From contig JALEWQ010000063.1 in NCBI GenBank assembly GCA_022783305.1, positions 1-64,000 on the forward strand: a stretch of 64,000 nt of DNA, in the 5' to 3' direction. The stretch comes from Trueperella sp. (GTDB lineage: Bacteria > Actinomycetota > Actinomycetes > Actinomycetales > Actinomycetaceae). Below the pieces are notes generated by a model. The model did no database searches and had not been told where the DNA came from. It was given only the letters and a program-made list of their open reading frames with translations. Shown here in pieces: positions 50,309-59,881 of the stretch (positions are counted from its first letter, which is position 1; the number at the start of each line of letters is the position of its first letter). The position numbers and the translations under genes were made by a program.

Positions 50309-51711
50309 GGGCGTCCACCCAGGGCGTCCACAGCCGCGCTCACGTCCGGATTGACCCGCGCCACGATGCGGGTGCCGGTCGGCTCGTGGGACTCATGCAG
50401 GATCTCGCCATCTTCGTGGATGCGGTTGACGAGGTCACCGCGGTCGTAGGGAATGACGACGTCGATGGCCACCTGCGGGTGCGGAAGTAGCTCCTCGATA
50501 CGGGTGCGCAGCTTCTCGATGCCCTCTCCCGTCACCGCCGAGACCAGCACCGAGTCCGGGAATCGGCTGCGCAGGGTGGCCAACGCAACAGGGTCAGCGA
50601 TATCGGCTTTGGACGCCACGATAAGCTCGGGCACATCGAGCGCGCCGGCGACGCCGGCGAGCACCTCATGGACGGCCGTCACCTGGCCAACCGGGTCTTC
50701 GTGGGAGGCGTCGACAACGTGGAGCAACACGTCGGCGTCGGCCACTTCCTCGAGGGTTGAGCGGAAGGCCTCCACGAGCTGGGTGGGCAGGTTGCGCACG
50801 AAACCGACCGTGTCGGTGAGCGTGTACTGGCGCCCGTCGCGCGTCAGCGCCCGCCGCACCGTCGGGTCGAGCGTGGCGAACAGCGCGTCCTCCACGAGCA
50901 CCGAGGCGTCGGTGAGCACGTTCAACAGCGAGGACTTGCCCGCGTTCGTATAGCCGACCACGACGACGGACGGCGTGCGGTTCTTGCGCCGCGAGGCGCG
51001 CTTGGTCTGGCGCGCGTTGCCCATCTGGGCGATCTCTTTGCGCAACTTGGCCATGCGCCGCCGGATGCGCCGGCGGTCGAGTTCGATCTTCGTCTCGCCC
51101 GGACCGCGCGATCCGATGCCTTCGCCGCCGACCACGCGGCCGCCGGCCTGCCGAGACATCGATTCGCCCCATCCGCGCAGCCGTGGCAGGAGGTATTCGA
51201 GCTGGGCGAGTTCAACCTGGGCTTTGCCCTCGCGTTGCTTGGCGTGTTGGGCGAAGATGTCGAGGATGAGTGTGGTGCGGTCGATGACCTTGACCTTGAC
51301 GATGTCCTCCAGCGCGCGCCGCTGGGACGGACTCAGCTCGGAGTCAGCGATGACGGTGTCCGCGCCGGTGGCCGCCACGAGTTCGGCCAGCTCGCGCGCT
51401 TTGCCCGATCCGAAGTAGGTGGCCGGGTCGGGGTGCGGGCGGCGCTGTAGCACGCCGTCGAGAACCTGGGATCCGGCCGTGGTGGCGAGCGCTGCGAGCT
51501 CCCGCAGCGATTCCTCACCAGCCTTCATGTCGTCCTCCACCACACCGATGAGGATCACGCGCTCTAGGCGAAGGCGGCGGTATTCGACCTCGGTGACGTC
51601 GGTCAGTTCGGTGGACAGCCCCTCAACGCGCCTCAACGACGAGCGCTCCTCGCGATCCAGCGAATCGCCCGCCCAGCGGCCGCCGTAGGCCGGATCTTCT
51701 TGAAGCGTCAT
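50305..51711 (-). CDS. hflX: GTPase HflX
   Basis: Ribosome-associated GTPase that splits stalled 70S ribosomes under stress. The N-terminal HflX domain (DPATYFGSGKARELAEL) and the linker LPRLRGWGESMSRQAGG precede the G domain: G1 VVVGYTNAGKSSLLN, G3 DTVGFVRNLPTQLVEAF, G4 ASKAD. Length 468. AGAAGG lies just before ATG 51711. Divergent from the RsmC-like gene across 115 nt. Confidence 0.95.
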   Translation of the reverse strand: MTLQEDPAYGGRWAGDSLDREERSSLRRVEGLSTELTDVTEVEYRRLRLERVILIGVVEDDMKAGEESLRELAALATTAGSQVLDGVLQRRPHPDPATYFGSGKARELAELVAATGADTVIADSELSPSQRRALEDIVKVKVIDRTTLILDIFAQHAKQREGKAQVELAQLEYLLPRLRGWGESMSRQAGGRVVGGEGIGSRGPGETKIELDRRRIRRRMAKLRKEIAQMGNARQTKRASRRKNRTPSVVVVGYTNAGKSSLLNVLTDASVLVEDALFATLDPTVRRALTRDGRQYTLTDTVGFVRNLPTQLVEAFRSTLEEVADADVLLHVVDASHEDPVGQVTAVHEVLAGVAGALDVPELIVASKADIADPVALATLRSRFPDSVLVSAVTGEGIEKLRTRIEELLPHPQVAIDVVIPYDRGDLVNRIHEDGEILHESHEPTGTRIVARVNPDVSAAVDALGGRP

Positions 51712-51814
51712 TGCCTTCTGGGATATGAAGTCGTTGTGGTTAATGAGTCTCTCCTTGCGTTACTACTATTGTCTATCAGCTCCGAAGAAAATGGGAAACG
51801 CGCTCCGGTCGCGG

Positions 51815-51820
51815 TATCGT
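51815..51820 (+). promoter_or_regulatory. Putative -10 of a leaderless promoter
   Basis: TATCGT, 6-nt spacer, GTG 51827; no ribosome-binding site. Confidence 0.35.
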
Positions 51821-51826
51821 AGGGCC

Positions 51827-52438
51827 GTGAGCGAGCACTATTTTTCTTCCCATCCCACCTCTGATTCTTCGGTGCGTCAGATCGACGTGCGCCTTTTGGG
51901 TGAAGACTATCGCGTGAGCACCACTGCGGGGATCTTTTCGCCACAGGGCCTCGACAAGGGCACCGCCGTGCTGCTACATAAGGCGCCCCTGCCCGAGCTC
52001 GCCCGCGGATCCAACGTGGTCGATCTCGGCTGCGGTTGGGGCCCGCTCACTCTCGCGCTCGCCCGCGCCTACCCCGACGCGACGGTGGTCGGCGTCGACG
52101 TCAACGAGCGGGCACGCCTCCTCACCGCGAAGAATGCGGCGGACGCGGGGCTTTCCAACGTCCGCGTTGCCGAGGGCGTCGACGACGCCGACGTCGCAGG
52201 CGTCGACCTGCTGTGGTCGAACCCGCCTATCCGGATCGGCAAGGAGGCTCTCCACGGGCTGCTGAGCACGTGGCTCTCGCGCCTGAACCCCGCCGGGGTG
52301 GCCTACCTGGTGGTCCAGCGCAACCTTGGTGCGGATTCCCTCGCCGCGTGGCTGACCGGCCAGGGCTTCCCGGCCTCGAAGCTCGGCTCGCAGAAGGGCT
52401 ACCGGGTGCTCGAGGTGCGCCCGGCAATCGCGTCGTAA
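51827..52438 (+). CDS. RsmC-like class I SAM methyltransferase
   Basis: 203-residue methyltransferase of the small-domain RsmC/RlmG type (MTS family). Motif I VVDLGCGWGPLTLALARAYP, acidic motif II VVGVDVNERAR and motif IV LLWSNPPIRIGK, typical of N-directed guanine methylation in rRNA. The N-terminal half-domain of full RsmC is absent, the usual actinobacterial form. GTG 51827 gives the normal YFSSHPTSDSS start; ATG 51725 would add about 34 residues without similarity. The 3' end overlaps convergent miaA by 40 nt. Confidence 0.88.
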   Translation: MSEHYFSSHPTSDSSVRQIDVRLLGEDYRVSTTAGIFSPQGLDKGTAVLLHKAPLPELARGSNVVDLGCGWGPLTLALARAYPDATVVGVDVNERARLLTAKNAADAGLSNVRVAEGVDDADVAGVDLLWSNPPIRIGKEALHGLLSTWLSRLNPAGVAYLVVQRNLGADSLAAWLTGQGFPASKLGSQKGYRVLEVRPAIAS

Positions 52439-53331
52439 GCGCGGCCCGCCGCATCGTGCACGTCGCCGTCGACGTCGACCCACGCGATACGAGGGTCGCG
52501 CCCGAACCAGGTGCGTTGTTTCTTTGCCAGGCGACGGGTGGCCTTGGCGACCGACTCGATCGCCTCACTTACGCCCATCTTCCCGTCGATGACGGCGATC
52601 GCCTCCGCGTAGCCCGTCGCCTTGCGGGCCGTTTGTCCGTCACGCAAACCGCGTTCGAGAAGGCCGCGAGTCTCCTCCAGGAGACCGCCGGCAAACATGG
52701 CCGCCGCCCGCTGCCCGATCGCGTCGTTGAGCACCTGCCGCTCGCGTCGCACCCCGAGCATGACGACGTCGTCGTAGTGGCTCGTGTGGCGCGGGAAGAC
52801 GGGCGTGTAGGACCCGCCCGTCATGCGCACCACCTCGAGGGCGCGGATGACGCGGCGTGGGTTGAGCAGATTGATGGTCGCGGCGCTAGCGGGGTCGCGC
52901 CGTCGCAGCTCCTCGACGAGCGGGTCCAGGCCGCGCTCGGCGTGAATGTGCTCGAGTTCGGCGCGGATGGCGGGGTCGGTGCCTGGAAAGTCAAGCTCAT
53001 CGAGGAGGCCGGAGACGTACAGACCCGAGCCGCCCACCACGATGGGAATCTTTCCCCGGTCCCGAATAGCCTCGAGGTCGTGGCGCGCTTGGCGCTGGTA
53101 GGCAGCCACGGAGGCCACGTCGGTGACGTCGAGAACGTCGAGCTGGTGGTGTGCGATGCCGCGTCGCTCGGCGAGGGCAAGCTTTGCCGTGCCGATGTCC
53201 ATGCCGCGGTAAAGCTGCATGGCGTCAGCCGAGATGATCTCCACTCGGTCGGGGCCGCCGAGTAGCTCGGCCAGCTCGAGCGAAAGCGCGCTCTTGCCGG
53301 ACGCCGTCGGCCCCACAACCGCGACGATCAC
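52399..53331 (-). CDS. miaA: tRNA dimethylallyltransferase
   Basis: Transfers dimethylallyl to A37 of tRNAs reading UNN codons, providing i6A for MiaB. P-loop [19 protein letters not shown], substrate motif [35 protein letters not shown] and the C-terminal [10 protein letters not shown] region fit. Length 310. The GTG start overlaps the miaB stop (GTGA), so it is cotranscribed downstream of miaB. Confidence 0.95.
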   Translation of the reverse strand: MIVAVVGPTASGKSALSLELAELLGGPDRVEIISADAMQLYRGMDIGTAKLALAERRGIAHHQLDVLDVTDVASVAAYQRQARHDLEAIRDRGKIPIVVGGSGLYVSGLLDELDFPGTDPAIRAELEHIHAERGLDPLVEELRRRDPASAATINLLNPRRVIRALEVVRMTGGSYTPVFPRHTSHYDDVVMLGVRRERQVLNDAIGQRAAAMFAGGLLEETRGLLERGLRDGQTARKATGYAEAIAVIDGKMGVSEAIESVAKATRRLAKKQRTWFGRDPRIAWVDVDGDVHDAAGRAYDAIAGRTSSTR

Positions 53332-54857
53332 GAGCGCGGGCGGATGGTCGGAAGGCCAAGCCCGACGGGCGCAAGGCCCGCCGCCTCCTGCGCCAGCTGG
53401 GCGCGGCGCTTGGCCCCGCGCTCCCAGGCGTCCCCGGCGCGCGTGCGGCGAATAGAGAACGTGGAGCCCGTCAGCGCCGAATCTGCGAGCAGGTGGTGGG
53501 GAGCCCCGTGGGTGATCGTGGCACGCACGCAGTCCCCCGGCCGCGGGCGCTCGGCATCGGGCAGGTTCTCCGGCAGGGCGACATGGACGAGCCGGTTGTC
53601 CTCGGCGCGGCCGGTCACGCGTTCGGTGACGCCGTCCTTGCGGCCCTCCCCCTCGGAGATGAGGACCTCGACGGTGGTGCCCTCGAGGCTCTTCGCATCT
53701 TCGGCGCTGATACGCTCCTGGAGGGCCAGGAGCCGGTTGAGCCGGTCCTTGGCCACGTCTTCGGGCACCTGGTCGGCCATGTCGGCGGCCGGTGTGCCGG
53801 GGCGCGGCGAGTAGATGAAGGTGAAGGCGGAGGTGAAGCGGGAGGCCTCGACGACGTCAAGGGTGGCCTGGAAGTCCTCCTCCGTCTCGCCTGGGAAGCC
53901 CACGATGATGTCGGTGGTGATGGCGGCGTGCGGAATCTGGGCCCGCACCCGATCGAGAATGCCGAGGAAGCGCTCGGAACGGTAGGAGCGGCGCATGGCC
54001 CGCAGGATCCGGTCCGACCCGGACTGGAGGGGCATGTGTAGCGAGGGCATGACGTTGGGCGTTTGCGCCATTGCGTCGATGACGTCGTCGGTGAACGCTG
54101 CCGGGTGCGGCGAGGTGAAGCGCACGCGTTCCAGGCCCTCGATCTCGCCCGTGGCACGCAGGAGTTTGGCGAACGCGCCGCGATCGCCAAAACCCACACC
54201 GTAGGAGTTGACGTTCTGGCCGAGGAGTGTCACTTCGATGGCGCCCTGCGCAACAACCGCCTCGACCTCGGAGAGGATCTCGCCCGGTCGCCGGTCACGC
54301 TCTTTGCCGCGCAGGTGCGGCACGATGCAGAACGTGCAGGTGTTGTTGCACCCCACGGAGATGGAGACCCAGGCGGCATAGGCCGACTCCCGATGAGTGG
54401 GTAGCGTGGAGGGAAAGACCTTGAGCGATTCCTCAATCTCCACGGCGGCCTCCCGGTTGTGCCGGGCGCGTTCGAGGAGCGCCGGTAGCACGTCAAGGTT
54501 GTGGGTGCCGAGCACGACGTCGACCCACGGCGCCTTCTCCACAATTCCTCCACGCAACTGTTGGGCGAGGCAACCGCCCACGGCGATCTGCATCTGTGGG
54601 CGCTCGCGCTTGACAGCCGCCAGCTGGCCGAGGTTGCCGAACAGTTTGTTCGCGGCGTTCTCACGCACCGAGCAGGTGTTGATCACCAGCACGTCAGCGC
54701 CTTCATCCCCGGCGTCGGTGGCGCGCGCCGCCTTCTCGGGTACCTCGGACACGGGAACGTAGCCGGCCGCGTCGAGCAGGCCGGCGAGGCGTTCGGAATC
54801 GTGGACATTCATCTGGCACCCGAGGGTGCGCACCGCGTAAGTCTTCTGTTCAGTCAT
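53328..54857 (-). CDS. miaB: tRNA-2-methylthio-N6-dimethylallyladenosine synthase
   Basis: Radical-SAM methylthiotransferase acting on i6A37. The UPF0004 domain has [17 protein letters not shown] and AVGGCLAQQ (three cluster Cys). The radical-SAM motif is [25 protein letters not shown] with CxxxCxxC. A C-terminal TRAM domain follows. Length 509. ATG 54857 lies 7 nt after TAGACT with no ribosome-binding site; the frame continues 12 codons upstream without similarity. Confidence 0.96.
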   Translation of the reverse strand: MTEQKTYAVRTLGCQMNVHDSERLAGLLDAAGYVPVSEVPEKAARATDAGDEGADVLVINTCSVRENAANKLFGNLGQLAAVKRERPQMQIAVGGCLAQQLRGGIVEKAPWVDVVLGTHNLDVLPALLERARHNREAAVEIEESLKVFPSTLPTHRESAYAAWVSISVGCNNTCTFCIVPHLRGKERDRRPGEILSEVEAVVAQGAIEVTLLGQNVNSYGVGFGDRGAFAKLLRATGEIEGLERVRFTSPHPAAFTDDVIDAMAQTPNVMPSLHMPLQSGSDRILRAMRRSYRSERFLGILDRVRAQIPHAAITTDIIVGFPGETEEDFQATLDVVEASRFTSAFTFIYSPRPGTPAADMADQVPEDVAKDRLNRLLALQERISAEDAKSLEGTTVEVLISEGEGRKDGVTERVTGRAEDNRLVHVALPENLPDAERPRPGDCVRATITHGAPHHLLADSALTGSTFSIRRTRAGDAWERGAKRRAQLAQEAAGLAPVGLGLPTIRPRS

Positions 54858-54864
54858 CGACGCC

Positions 54865-54870
54865 AGTCTA
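54865..54870 (-). promoter_or_regulatory. Putative -10 (TAGACT) of leaderless miaB promoter
   Basis: Minus-strand TAGACT, 7-nt spacer, ATG 54857, in the 61-nt gap after recX. Confidence 0.5.
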
Positions 54871-54918
54871 ATCGCAAACGGCCGCGCTCCCATCGCTCAG
54901 GCCTGCGAGATGGCGCAC

Positions 54919-55464
54919 CTAGTCCAGTGCCGCCTCGATGGCCCGGCGAATGTGCTCTGGGGAGAAGCCACGCCGGCCGAGCGCGCCATAGATGCGCCGA
55001 CGCTTCTTGTCCTCCTCCAGGCCCGCCATCGCCGCCGCCTTCTTCACCGCAAAGGCGACGGCGGCCTCCAGCTCGTCGTCTTCGGAGATCTGGGCAAGCG
55101 CCCGCTCCGCCTCCTCCCACTCCACGCCCTTGGCGCGCAATTCCTGGGTGAGGACCCGCCTGGTGGTGACCTTGCCCGTGAACTTCGAGCGCACGTACAT
55201 CTCCGCGAAGCGCTCGTCGTTCACGAGGTTGGCCTCCAGGAAAGCCTGAAGGGTGGCCTGCGCGATCTCATCGGGGACGAGGTTGCGCGCCATCGCTTCG
55301 CGTAGCTGGTGGGCGGAGCGCTCCTGCGCCCCGAGCAGCCGGTAGCAGAGGTTGCGGGCGTAGGTGTGCCATTCCTCCTCACTGCGGGCCGCCGCCCGCG
55401 CGGCCCGGCGCTTCGCGTAGTCGCCCCGCCCGCGCGGGCGGGGATTGTCCGAGTAGTCGACCAC
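54919..55464 (-). CDS. recX: Regulatory protein RecX
   Basis: 181-residue helical protein that binds RecA filaments and inhibits them. Three-helix repeats: CYRLLGAQERSAHQLREAMA, FLEANLVNDERFAEMYVRSK and RRIYGALGRRGFSPEHIRRAI. The basic N-terminus is Arg/Ala-rich. GTG 55464 shares its G with the recA TAG stop, so RecX translation is coupled to RecA. The longer frame to 55635 lies within recA. Confidence 0.92.
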   Translation of the reverse strand: MVDYSDNPRPRGRGDYAKRRAARAAARSEEEWHTYARNLCYRLLGAQERSAHQLREAMARNLVPDEIAQATLQAFLEANLVNDERFAEMYVRSKFTGKVTTRRVLTQELRAKGVEWEEAERALAQISEDDELEAAVAFAVKKAAAMAGLEEDKKRRRIYGALGRRGFSPEHIRRAIEAALD

Positions 55465-56510
55465 TACTCCTCGCCCTCGGCCGGCTCCTCCTCCTGGGAC
55501 TGCGCAAACTCGCCGATACCGAGCTGAGCCTTGACCTTGTGCTCGATCTCGTCGGCAATCTCCGGGTTGTCCTTCAGGAACTGGCGGACCTTCTCCTTGC
55601 CCTGGCCGAGTTGGTCGCCTTCGTAGGTGTACCACGAGCCGGACTTGCGGATCACCCCGGAGTCGGCCGCCATGTCGATAATGCCGCCCTCCTTCGAGAT
55701 GCCCTGGCCGTAGAGGATGTCAAATTCCGCCTGCTTGAAGGGCGGGGCCATCTTGTTTTTCACGACTTTGACGCGGGTGCGGTTACCCACCGGCGTGGAG
55801 CCTTCCTTCAGCGTTTCGATGCGACGCACATCGAGGCGCACCGAGGAGTAGAACTTGAGGGCCCGCCCGCCCGTGGTGGTCTCAGGATTGCCGTAGAAGA
55901 CGCCAATCTTCTCACGCAGCTGGTTGATGAAGATGGCTGTGGTGCCCGAGGCGGACAGCGCTCCGGTAAGTTTGCGCAGCGCCTGGGACATGAGGCGGGC
56001 CTGGAGGCCGACGTGAGAATCGCCCATGTCGCCTTCAATCTCCGCCTTGGGAACGAGCGCCGCCACGGAATCGACCACGATGATGTCCAGTGCGCCAGAG
56101 CGGATGAGCATGTCCGCGATCTCGAGCGCCTGCTCGCCCGTGTCGGGCTGGGAGACGATGAGCGCGTCCGTGTCCACGCCGAGCTTCTTGGCGTATTCCG
56201 GATCAAGCGCGTGCTCGGCGTCGATGAAAGCCGCGATGCCGCCGGCCGCCTGGGCGGAGGCCACGGCATGTAGTGCCACGGTGGTCTTGCCCGAGGACTC
56301 CGGGCCGTAGATCTCGACGATGCGCCCGCGCGGGAGTCCGCCGATGCCTAGAGCGATATCAAGGGCTAGGGATCCGGTGGGGATCACCTTCACGCGCACG
56401 TTCGGAGCATCCCCGAGACGCATCGCCGATCCCTTACCAAACTGACGATCGATCTGTCCGAGCGCGGTCTCGAGTGCCTTCTCGCGGTCGGCTGTTTCTT
56501 TCTTTGCCAT
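55464..56510 (-). CDS. recA: Recombinase RecA
   Basis: Strand-exchange ATPase and SOS co-protease. Walker A GPESSGKT at residues 69-76, Walker [21 protein letters not shown]-binding loop 2 region [21 protein letters not shown]. The C-terminus is acidic. Length 348 with no intein. ATG 56510 has AGGA upstream. Expression should be SOS-inducible: a LexA box lies between the -35 and -10 about 170 nt upstream. Confidence 0.98.
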   Translation of the reverse strand: MAKKETADREKALETALGQIDRQFGKGSAMRLGDAPNVRVKVIPTGSLALDIALGIGGLPRGRIVEIYGPESSGKTTVALHAVASAQAAGGIAAFIDAEHALDPEYAKKLGVDTDALIVSQPDTGEQALEIADMLIRSGALDIIVVDSVAALVPKAEIEGDMGDSHVGLQARLMSQALRKLTGALSASGTTAIFINQLREKIGVFYGNPETTTGGRALKFYSSVRLDVRRIETLKEGSTPVGNRTRVKVVKNKMAPPFKQAEFDILYGQGISKEGGIIDMAADSGVIRKSGSWYTYEGDQLGQGKEKVRQFLKDNPEIADEIEHKVKAQLGIGEFAQSQEEEPAEGEE

Positions 56511-56678
56511 CTGTTTCCTCACGTATTGGGGCCGTCACGGCCGGCGGATAGAGCAGGTCATTTTCGGTGTACGCCCTCTCCGAGCGCCATACCAGCAACG
56601 ATATGCCCGACCTCCGACATTCTCTTGACGCATGAGCCAAAACTGGAGCTTCATGCGCGCAAAGCGTTGCCGTGGATA

Positions 56679-56709
56679 ACTTTAGCCGAACATGCGTTCG
56701 ATATGACAA
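56679..56709 (-). promoter_or_regulatory. recA promoter with LexA box between -35 and -10
   Basis: Minus strand: -35 TTGTCA (56709-56704), about 19-nt spacer, -10 TAAAGT (56684-56679). The palindrome GAAC-ATGC-GTTC (extended box 56686-56701) fills the spacer. The leader from here to recA is about 160 nt; the gap 56511-56678 shows no gene. Confidence 0.8.
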
Positions 56710-56776
56710 GCCGACCCGCGTGTCGCGCACCACCACCCGCTACTTGCCCGCCAAGCCTCCCGCCGCTCCGGGCGCA

Positions 56777-56816
56777 ACTAAAGAGGGGCGAACCCGCAGG
56801 TCCGCCCCTCTTTAGT
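56777..56816 (-). terminator. Strong intrinsic terminator after DUF3046
   Basis: Perfect 14-bp stem ACTAAAGAGGGGCG/CGCCCCTCTTTAGT with a 12-nt loop, 3 nt after the DUF3046 stop. The T-rich arm lies within the stem, so it may act in both directions and insulates recA from the clgR operon. Confidence 0.75.
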
Positions 56817-56818
56817 GG

Positions 56819-57031
56819 CTATTTGCTTTTCCGATGCAGATACTCGCAGGAATCCGGAAGATCCATCGCCACGCGCAAGGCGTGCCAGACCTCTTGCGGA
56901 TCCATGTCCGCGATCGCCTCCACCGCCGACCGCGACCCCAGCTCGGGTAGCACCAGATCCTGTGCGAGTGCCAGGCCGCGTCCATCGGGGAACGCCCGGT
57001 CGACAGCCTCCCAGAATTCGCTATGCTTCAT
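56819..57031 (-). CDS. DUF3046 protein
   Basis: 70-residue protein: [30 protein letters not shown] and [16 protein letters not shown] form the DUF3046 signature. It is found between clgR and recA in many actinobacteria; function unknown. ATG overlaps the clgR stop by ATGA. Confidence 0.9.
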   Translation of the reverse strand: MKHSEFWEAVDRAFPDGRGLALAQDLVLPELGSRSAVEAIADMDPQEVWHALRVAMDLPDSCEYLHRKSK

Positions 57032-57399
57032 CGGGTGTGGGCGAGTTCACCGGCGAGGAGAGCCTCGGCGGTGTCCGGGATGCGCACGCCGGCAGCGCGC
57101 GCCGCCTGGATCTTGCGCATCATCGGAGGGGTGCGCCCCTCAGCCACGTCGATACGATCGGCGACGAGGCGTAGCACGTGGCTCATCGGGACGTTCAGTG
57201 CGCGGCAAATCGAGTGCAGCAGCTCCGAGGATGCCTCCTTCTGCCCGCGCTCAACTTCCGACAGGTAACCGAGGGAGACTCGCGCGCCGGACGACACCTC
57301 GCGCAGGGTGCGCCCCTGACGCTGGCGATAATCCCGCAGAACGTCTCCGAGTTCACGGCGGAACAGGACGGTCTCGGTGCGGGTGGCTTCATTCATCAT
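57028..57399 (-). CDS. clgR: ClgR-type helix-turn-helix regulator
   Basis: 123-residue XRE-family regulator. The HTH spans [20 protein letters not shown] and [19 protein letters not shown], closely matching ClgR, which activates clp protease and stress genes in Corynebacterium, Mycobacterium and Streptomyces. Position between pncC/pgsA and DUF3046-recA supports this. ATG 57399 is used; ATG 57396 and 57411 are also in frame and no strong ribosome-binding site decides. A palindrome lies 50 nt upstream. Confidence 0.85.
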   Translation of the reverse strand: MMNEATRTETVLFRRELGDVLRDYRQRQGRTLREVSSGARVSLGYLSEVERGQKEASSELLHSICRALNVPMSHVLRLVADRIDVAEGRTPPMMRKIQAARAAGVRIPDTAEALLAGELAHTR

Positions 57400-57450
57400 G
57401 TCTACTCTCATTCTGCTAGTAGCCTCTTCACCTATGGCTAACTTCGCTTC

Positions 57451-57468
57451 GTGAGAATATATTCCCAC
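57451..57468. repeat. Operator-like palindrome upstream of clgR
   Basis: GTGAGAATATATTCCCAC, symmetric except for one A/C pair, centred on ATATAT. It lies in the 110-nt gap between pncC and clgR, where a clgR promoter would be. Confidence 0.45.
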
Positions 57469-57509
57469 GTGAAGCTGGAAGTTCCCTGAGAGGCTCGTTG
57501 GAGTTCCCT

Positions 57510-57989
57510 TTACTTTTCGCATGTGTTTTCGATAAGCCCCAGAGCGGCGGACACGGCCGCATTTCGCACCTGGTCACGGTTGCCCGGGAAGTGGAATTGC
57601 GCCGACGTCGCACCCCGCGGCGTGTGGATCCCGATCCAGACAGTACCGGCCTCGTGCCCGTCAGCGCTTCCCGGCCCGGCGACCCCCGTGGTCGCCACGC
57701 CGTAATCGGCGTCGAACAGCTTCGCCACGCCCGCGGCCATCTGTTCGGCGACGACGCCGTCCACCGGCCCCGTCTCCTCCAGCCGCCGCGGGCTGACCCC
57801 GAGGATCACGGCCTTCGCCTGGGTGGCGTAGGCCACGACGCCGCCGCGGAAGCACGCCGACGCGCCCGGCACCGAGACGATGGCGGAGGCCACGCGTCCC
57901 CCCGTCAGGGATTCGGCGACGGCGATAGTCTCGCCCCGCTCCGTCAGCGAGCCGAGGAAAGCTGGGAGCCGCGTGAAGGCGTCAGTCAT
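57510..57989 (-). CDS. pncC: Nicotinamide-nucleotide amidase (CinA C-terminal domain protein)
   Basis: 159-residue stand-alone CinA C-terminal domain that deamidates nicotinamide mononucleotide in NAD salvage. [22 protein letters not shown] with the catalytic Ser, [12 protein letters not shown], and [15 protein letters not shown] are typical. ATG 57989 overlaps the pgsA stop by 8 nt; a TTG at 57995 is less likely. Confidence 0.92.
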   Translation of the reverse strand: MTDAFTRLPAFLGSLTERGETIAVAESLTGGRVASAIVSVPGASACFRGGVVAYATQAKAVILGVSPRRLEETGPVDGVVAEQMAAGVAKLFDADYGVATTGVAGPGSADGHEAGTVWIGIHTPRGATSAQFHFPGNRDQVRNAAVSAALGLIENTCEK

Positions 57990-58581
57990 GGACAATGCGC
58001 CGCGCCTCCCGGATGTAGTCCGCCGCCGATGTCAGGGCGAAGACCAGCGCCACTGCAATCAGCGCGTAGGCCAGCCACATCACCGCGGTAGCCGGCCCCG
58101 AGGCCAGGAAGGAGTGCCACGGGATGATGAGCATGCCCGCCCCGATCGACTGGGCCATCATCTTGATCTTGCCGCCGCGTCCTGCTGCCATCACCTTCTT
58201 CTTCACCACGACCATGCGCATGACCGTGATGCCAACCTCGCGCACGATAAACACGACCGTCACCCACCACCACAAGATCCCGTGCGCCGAGAGCATGGCT
58301 AGGGCGGAGATGATGAGGAACTTGTCCGCGATCGAGTCGGCGAGTTTACCGAAGTTCGTGATCAGGCCGCGGCTTCGGGCGAGGTGCCCGTCAAGCTTGT
58401 CGGTGAAGGCCGCCAGCGCAAAGATCGCCCAGGCCAGCCAGCTACGCTGCGGCGTGGGGTCGGAAAACGCCCAAATGAAGACAGGCACCAGCACAAGCCG
58501 GAGCACAGTCAGCGCATTTGCGATATTGACCAAAGGTACCTGAGCTTTTTCTCCCACTCCTCTACTGTAGATCATGTCCAT
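57982..58581 (-). CDS. pgsA: CDP-diacylglycerol--glycerol-3-phosphate phosphatidyltransferase
   Basis: CDP-alcohol phosphatidyltransferase of 199 residues with about five helices. The catalytic signature DxxDGxxAR-x8-GxxxDxxxD is complete in DKLDGHLARSRGLITNFGKL and DSIADK. It makes phosphatidylglycerophosphate. ATG 58581 gives MDMIYSRG; ATG 58575 is possible, and the frame to 58839 lies in the divergent gene. Operon with pncC. Confidence 0.92.
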   Translation of the reverse strand: MDMIYSRGVGEKAQVPLVNIANALTVLRLVLVPVFIWAFSDPTPQRSWLAWAIFALAAFTDKLDGHLARSRGLITNFGKLADSIADKFLIISALAMLSAHGILWWWVTVVFIVREVGITVMRMVVVKKKVMAAGRGGKIKMMAQSIGAGMLIIPWHSFLASGPATAVMWLAYALIAVALVFALTSAADYIREARRIVHD

Positions 58582-58612
58582 GTTTCCCGAATGACGCTCG
58601 CTGGAGGTTGCG

Positions 58613-59866
58613 TTGAACAAGCCCATCTCACTTTTCGCGGTTGCGCTCACATTCGCCCTTGCCGCCTGCGGCGCAGCCAGCACCGCGCCGTCCACGCCGA
58701 CTCCGACCCCCGCGCCCTCGGCAACGCCGACCCCGACACCGACGCCGACGCCAACCCCGACGGCCGAGCCGGAGCGCTTCACAGTCAGCTCAAGCGGGGA
58801 CATCCTGTTGCACCTATCGGTCAACGAGGCAGCCCGCATCGGTGGGCAAACCTACGACTACACCCCGTATTACGAGCCGATCAGGGACTACATCGCGAAT
58901 GCGGACGTGGCCATCTGCGCACTTGAGATCCCCATCATCGGCGCCGATCAGATGCCCTCCAACTATCCCAACTTCGGCGCGCCGCACGACCTGGCTAAGT
59001 CGCTCGCCGACGTCGGCTACGACGGCTGCGCGTTCGCCACGAACCACACGATGGATCGGGGCTTCGGCGGGGTCGAGACCACGATCGAGGCACTCACGGA
59101 CGCCGGGCTCGGCTGGGCCGGAGCTGCGCGCACCGAGGAGGAGGCGGGGCAGATCCAGTTCTACACCGTGCAGGGACGCCACCACACCGTCAAGATCGCC
59201 CACATCGCCGCCACCACGCTGACCAACGGCATCCCGATCCCGGCCGATCACCCCTATTCGTGGAACGTGGTCGGCTCCCTCGGCTCGCCCGTACAGACCA
59301 TCGTGGAGGACGCGAAGCGGGCGCGGGAGCTCGGCGCCGACATCGTCGTCGTGTCCATGCATTGGGGCACCGAATACGTCTCGGAGCCGATCGACGAACA
59401 GGTCGACATCGCCACACTGCTCGCCGACTCCGGCGAGGTCGACCTCATCTTCGGAAACCACTCTCACGTCCCCGAGCCGCTCGCCAAGCTTCCTGGTGGC
59501 CCACGGGGTAACGGCATGTGGGTGGTCTACTCGATGGGCAACCAGGTCTCGGGTCAGACGGTGGAGAACCACGGCTATCGCGTGACGACGGGCCTGCTCA
59601 CTACCGCCACGATCGAGGCCAACGACGACGGGGCGGGCGTCGTCGACGTCGACTGGATGGCTGTGACCCAGGACCGGTTAGCCGGCGAGAAGCTGCGCCC
59701 GCTCCGGCCCCTGACGGAGGGCGAGTATCCCGAGGATCTACGGCTGTCGCAGCAGGAGATCGCCGCGCGTGCCGAGGTGACTTACCCCGTCATGGAGTCC
59801 TCCGGACCTGAGCGGACCGACCCGCCGCAGGTCACCGGGGCCACCGTCACGAACTCGCGCGAGTAG
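58613..59866 (+). CDS. CapA/PgsA-family metallophosphatase-like lipoprotein
   Basis: 417-residue secreted protein. The signal peptide ends in lipobox FALAAC (Cys about 19), followed by a Thr-Pro tether (28-50). The body is the CapA fold: SSSGDILLHLSVN, CALEIPIIG, CAFATNHTMDRGFGGVE, VSMHWGTEYVSEP and DLIFGNHSHVPEP. CapA proteins take part in poly-gamma-glutamate capsule production in Bacillus, but no capBC partner is here, so the substrate is open. TTG 58613 has GGAGG 5 nt upstream. It splits the ftsK-pgsA pair. Confidence 0.85.
   Translation: MNKPISLFAVALTFALAACGAASTAPSTPTPTPAPSATPTPTPTPTPTPTAEPERFTVSSSGDILLHLSVNEAARIGGQTYDYTPYYEPIRDYIANADVAICALEIPIIGADQMPSNYPNFGAPHDLAKSLADVGYDGCAFATNHTMDRGFGGVETTIEALTDAGLGWAGAARTEEEAGQIQFYTVQGRHHTVKIAHIAATTLTNGIPIPADHPYSWNVVGSLGSPVQTIVEDAKRARELGADIVVVSMHWGTEYVSEPIDEQVDIATLLADSGEVDLIFGNHSHVPEPLAKLPGGPRGNGMWVVYSMGNQVSGQTVENHGYRVTTGLLTTATIEANDDGAGVVDVDWMAVTQDRLAGEKLRPLRPLTEGEYPEDLRLSQQEIAARAEVTYPVMESSGPERTDPPQVTGATVTNSRE
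58694..58762 (+). repeat. Thr-Pro repeat tract
   Basis: Codons for (TP)n with a few A and S; near-tandem ACC/ACG-CCG units encode the extracytoplasmic tether of the CapA-like lipoprotein and could slip. Confidence 0.75.
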
Positions 59867-59881
59867 TGCGGAAGATGAGCG

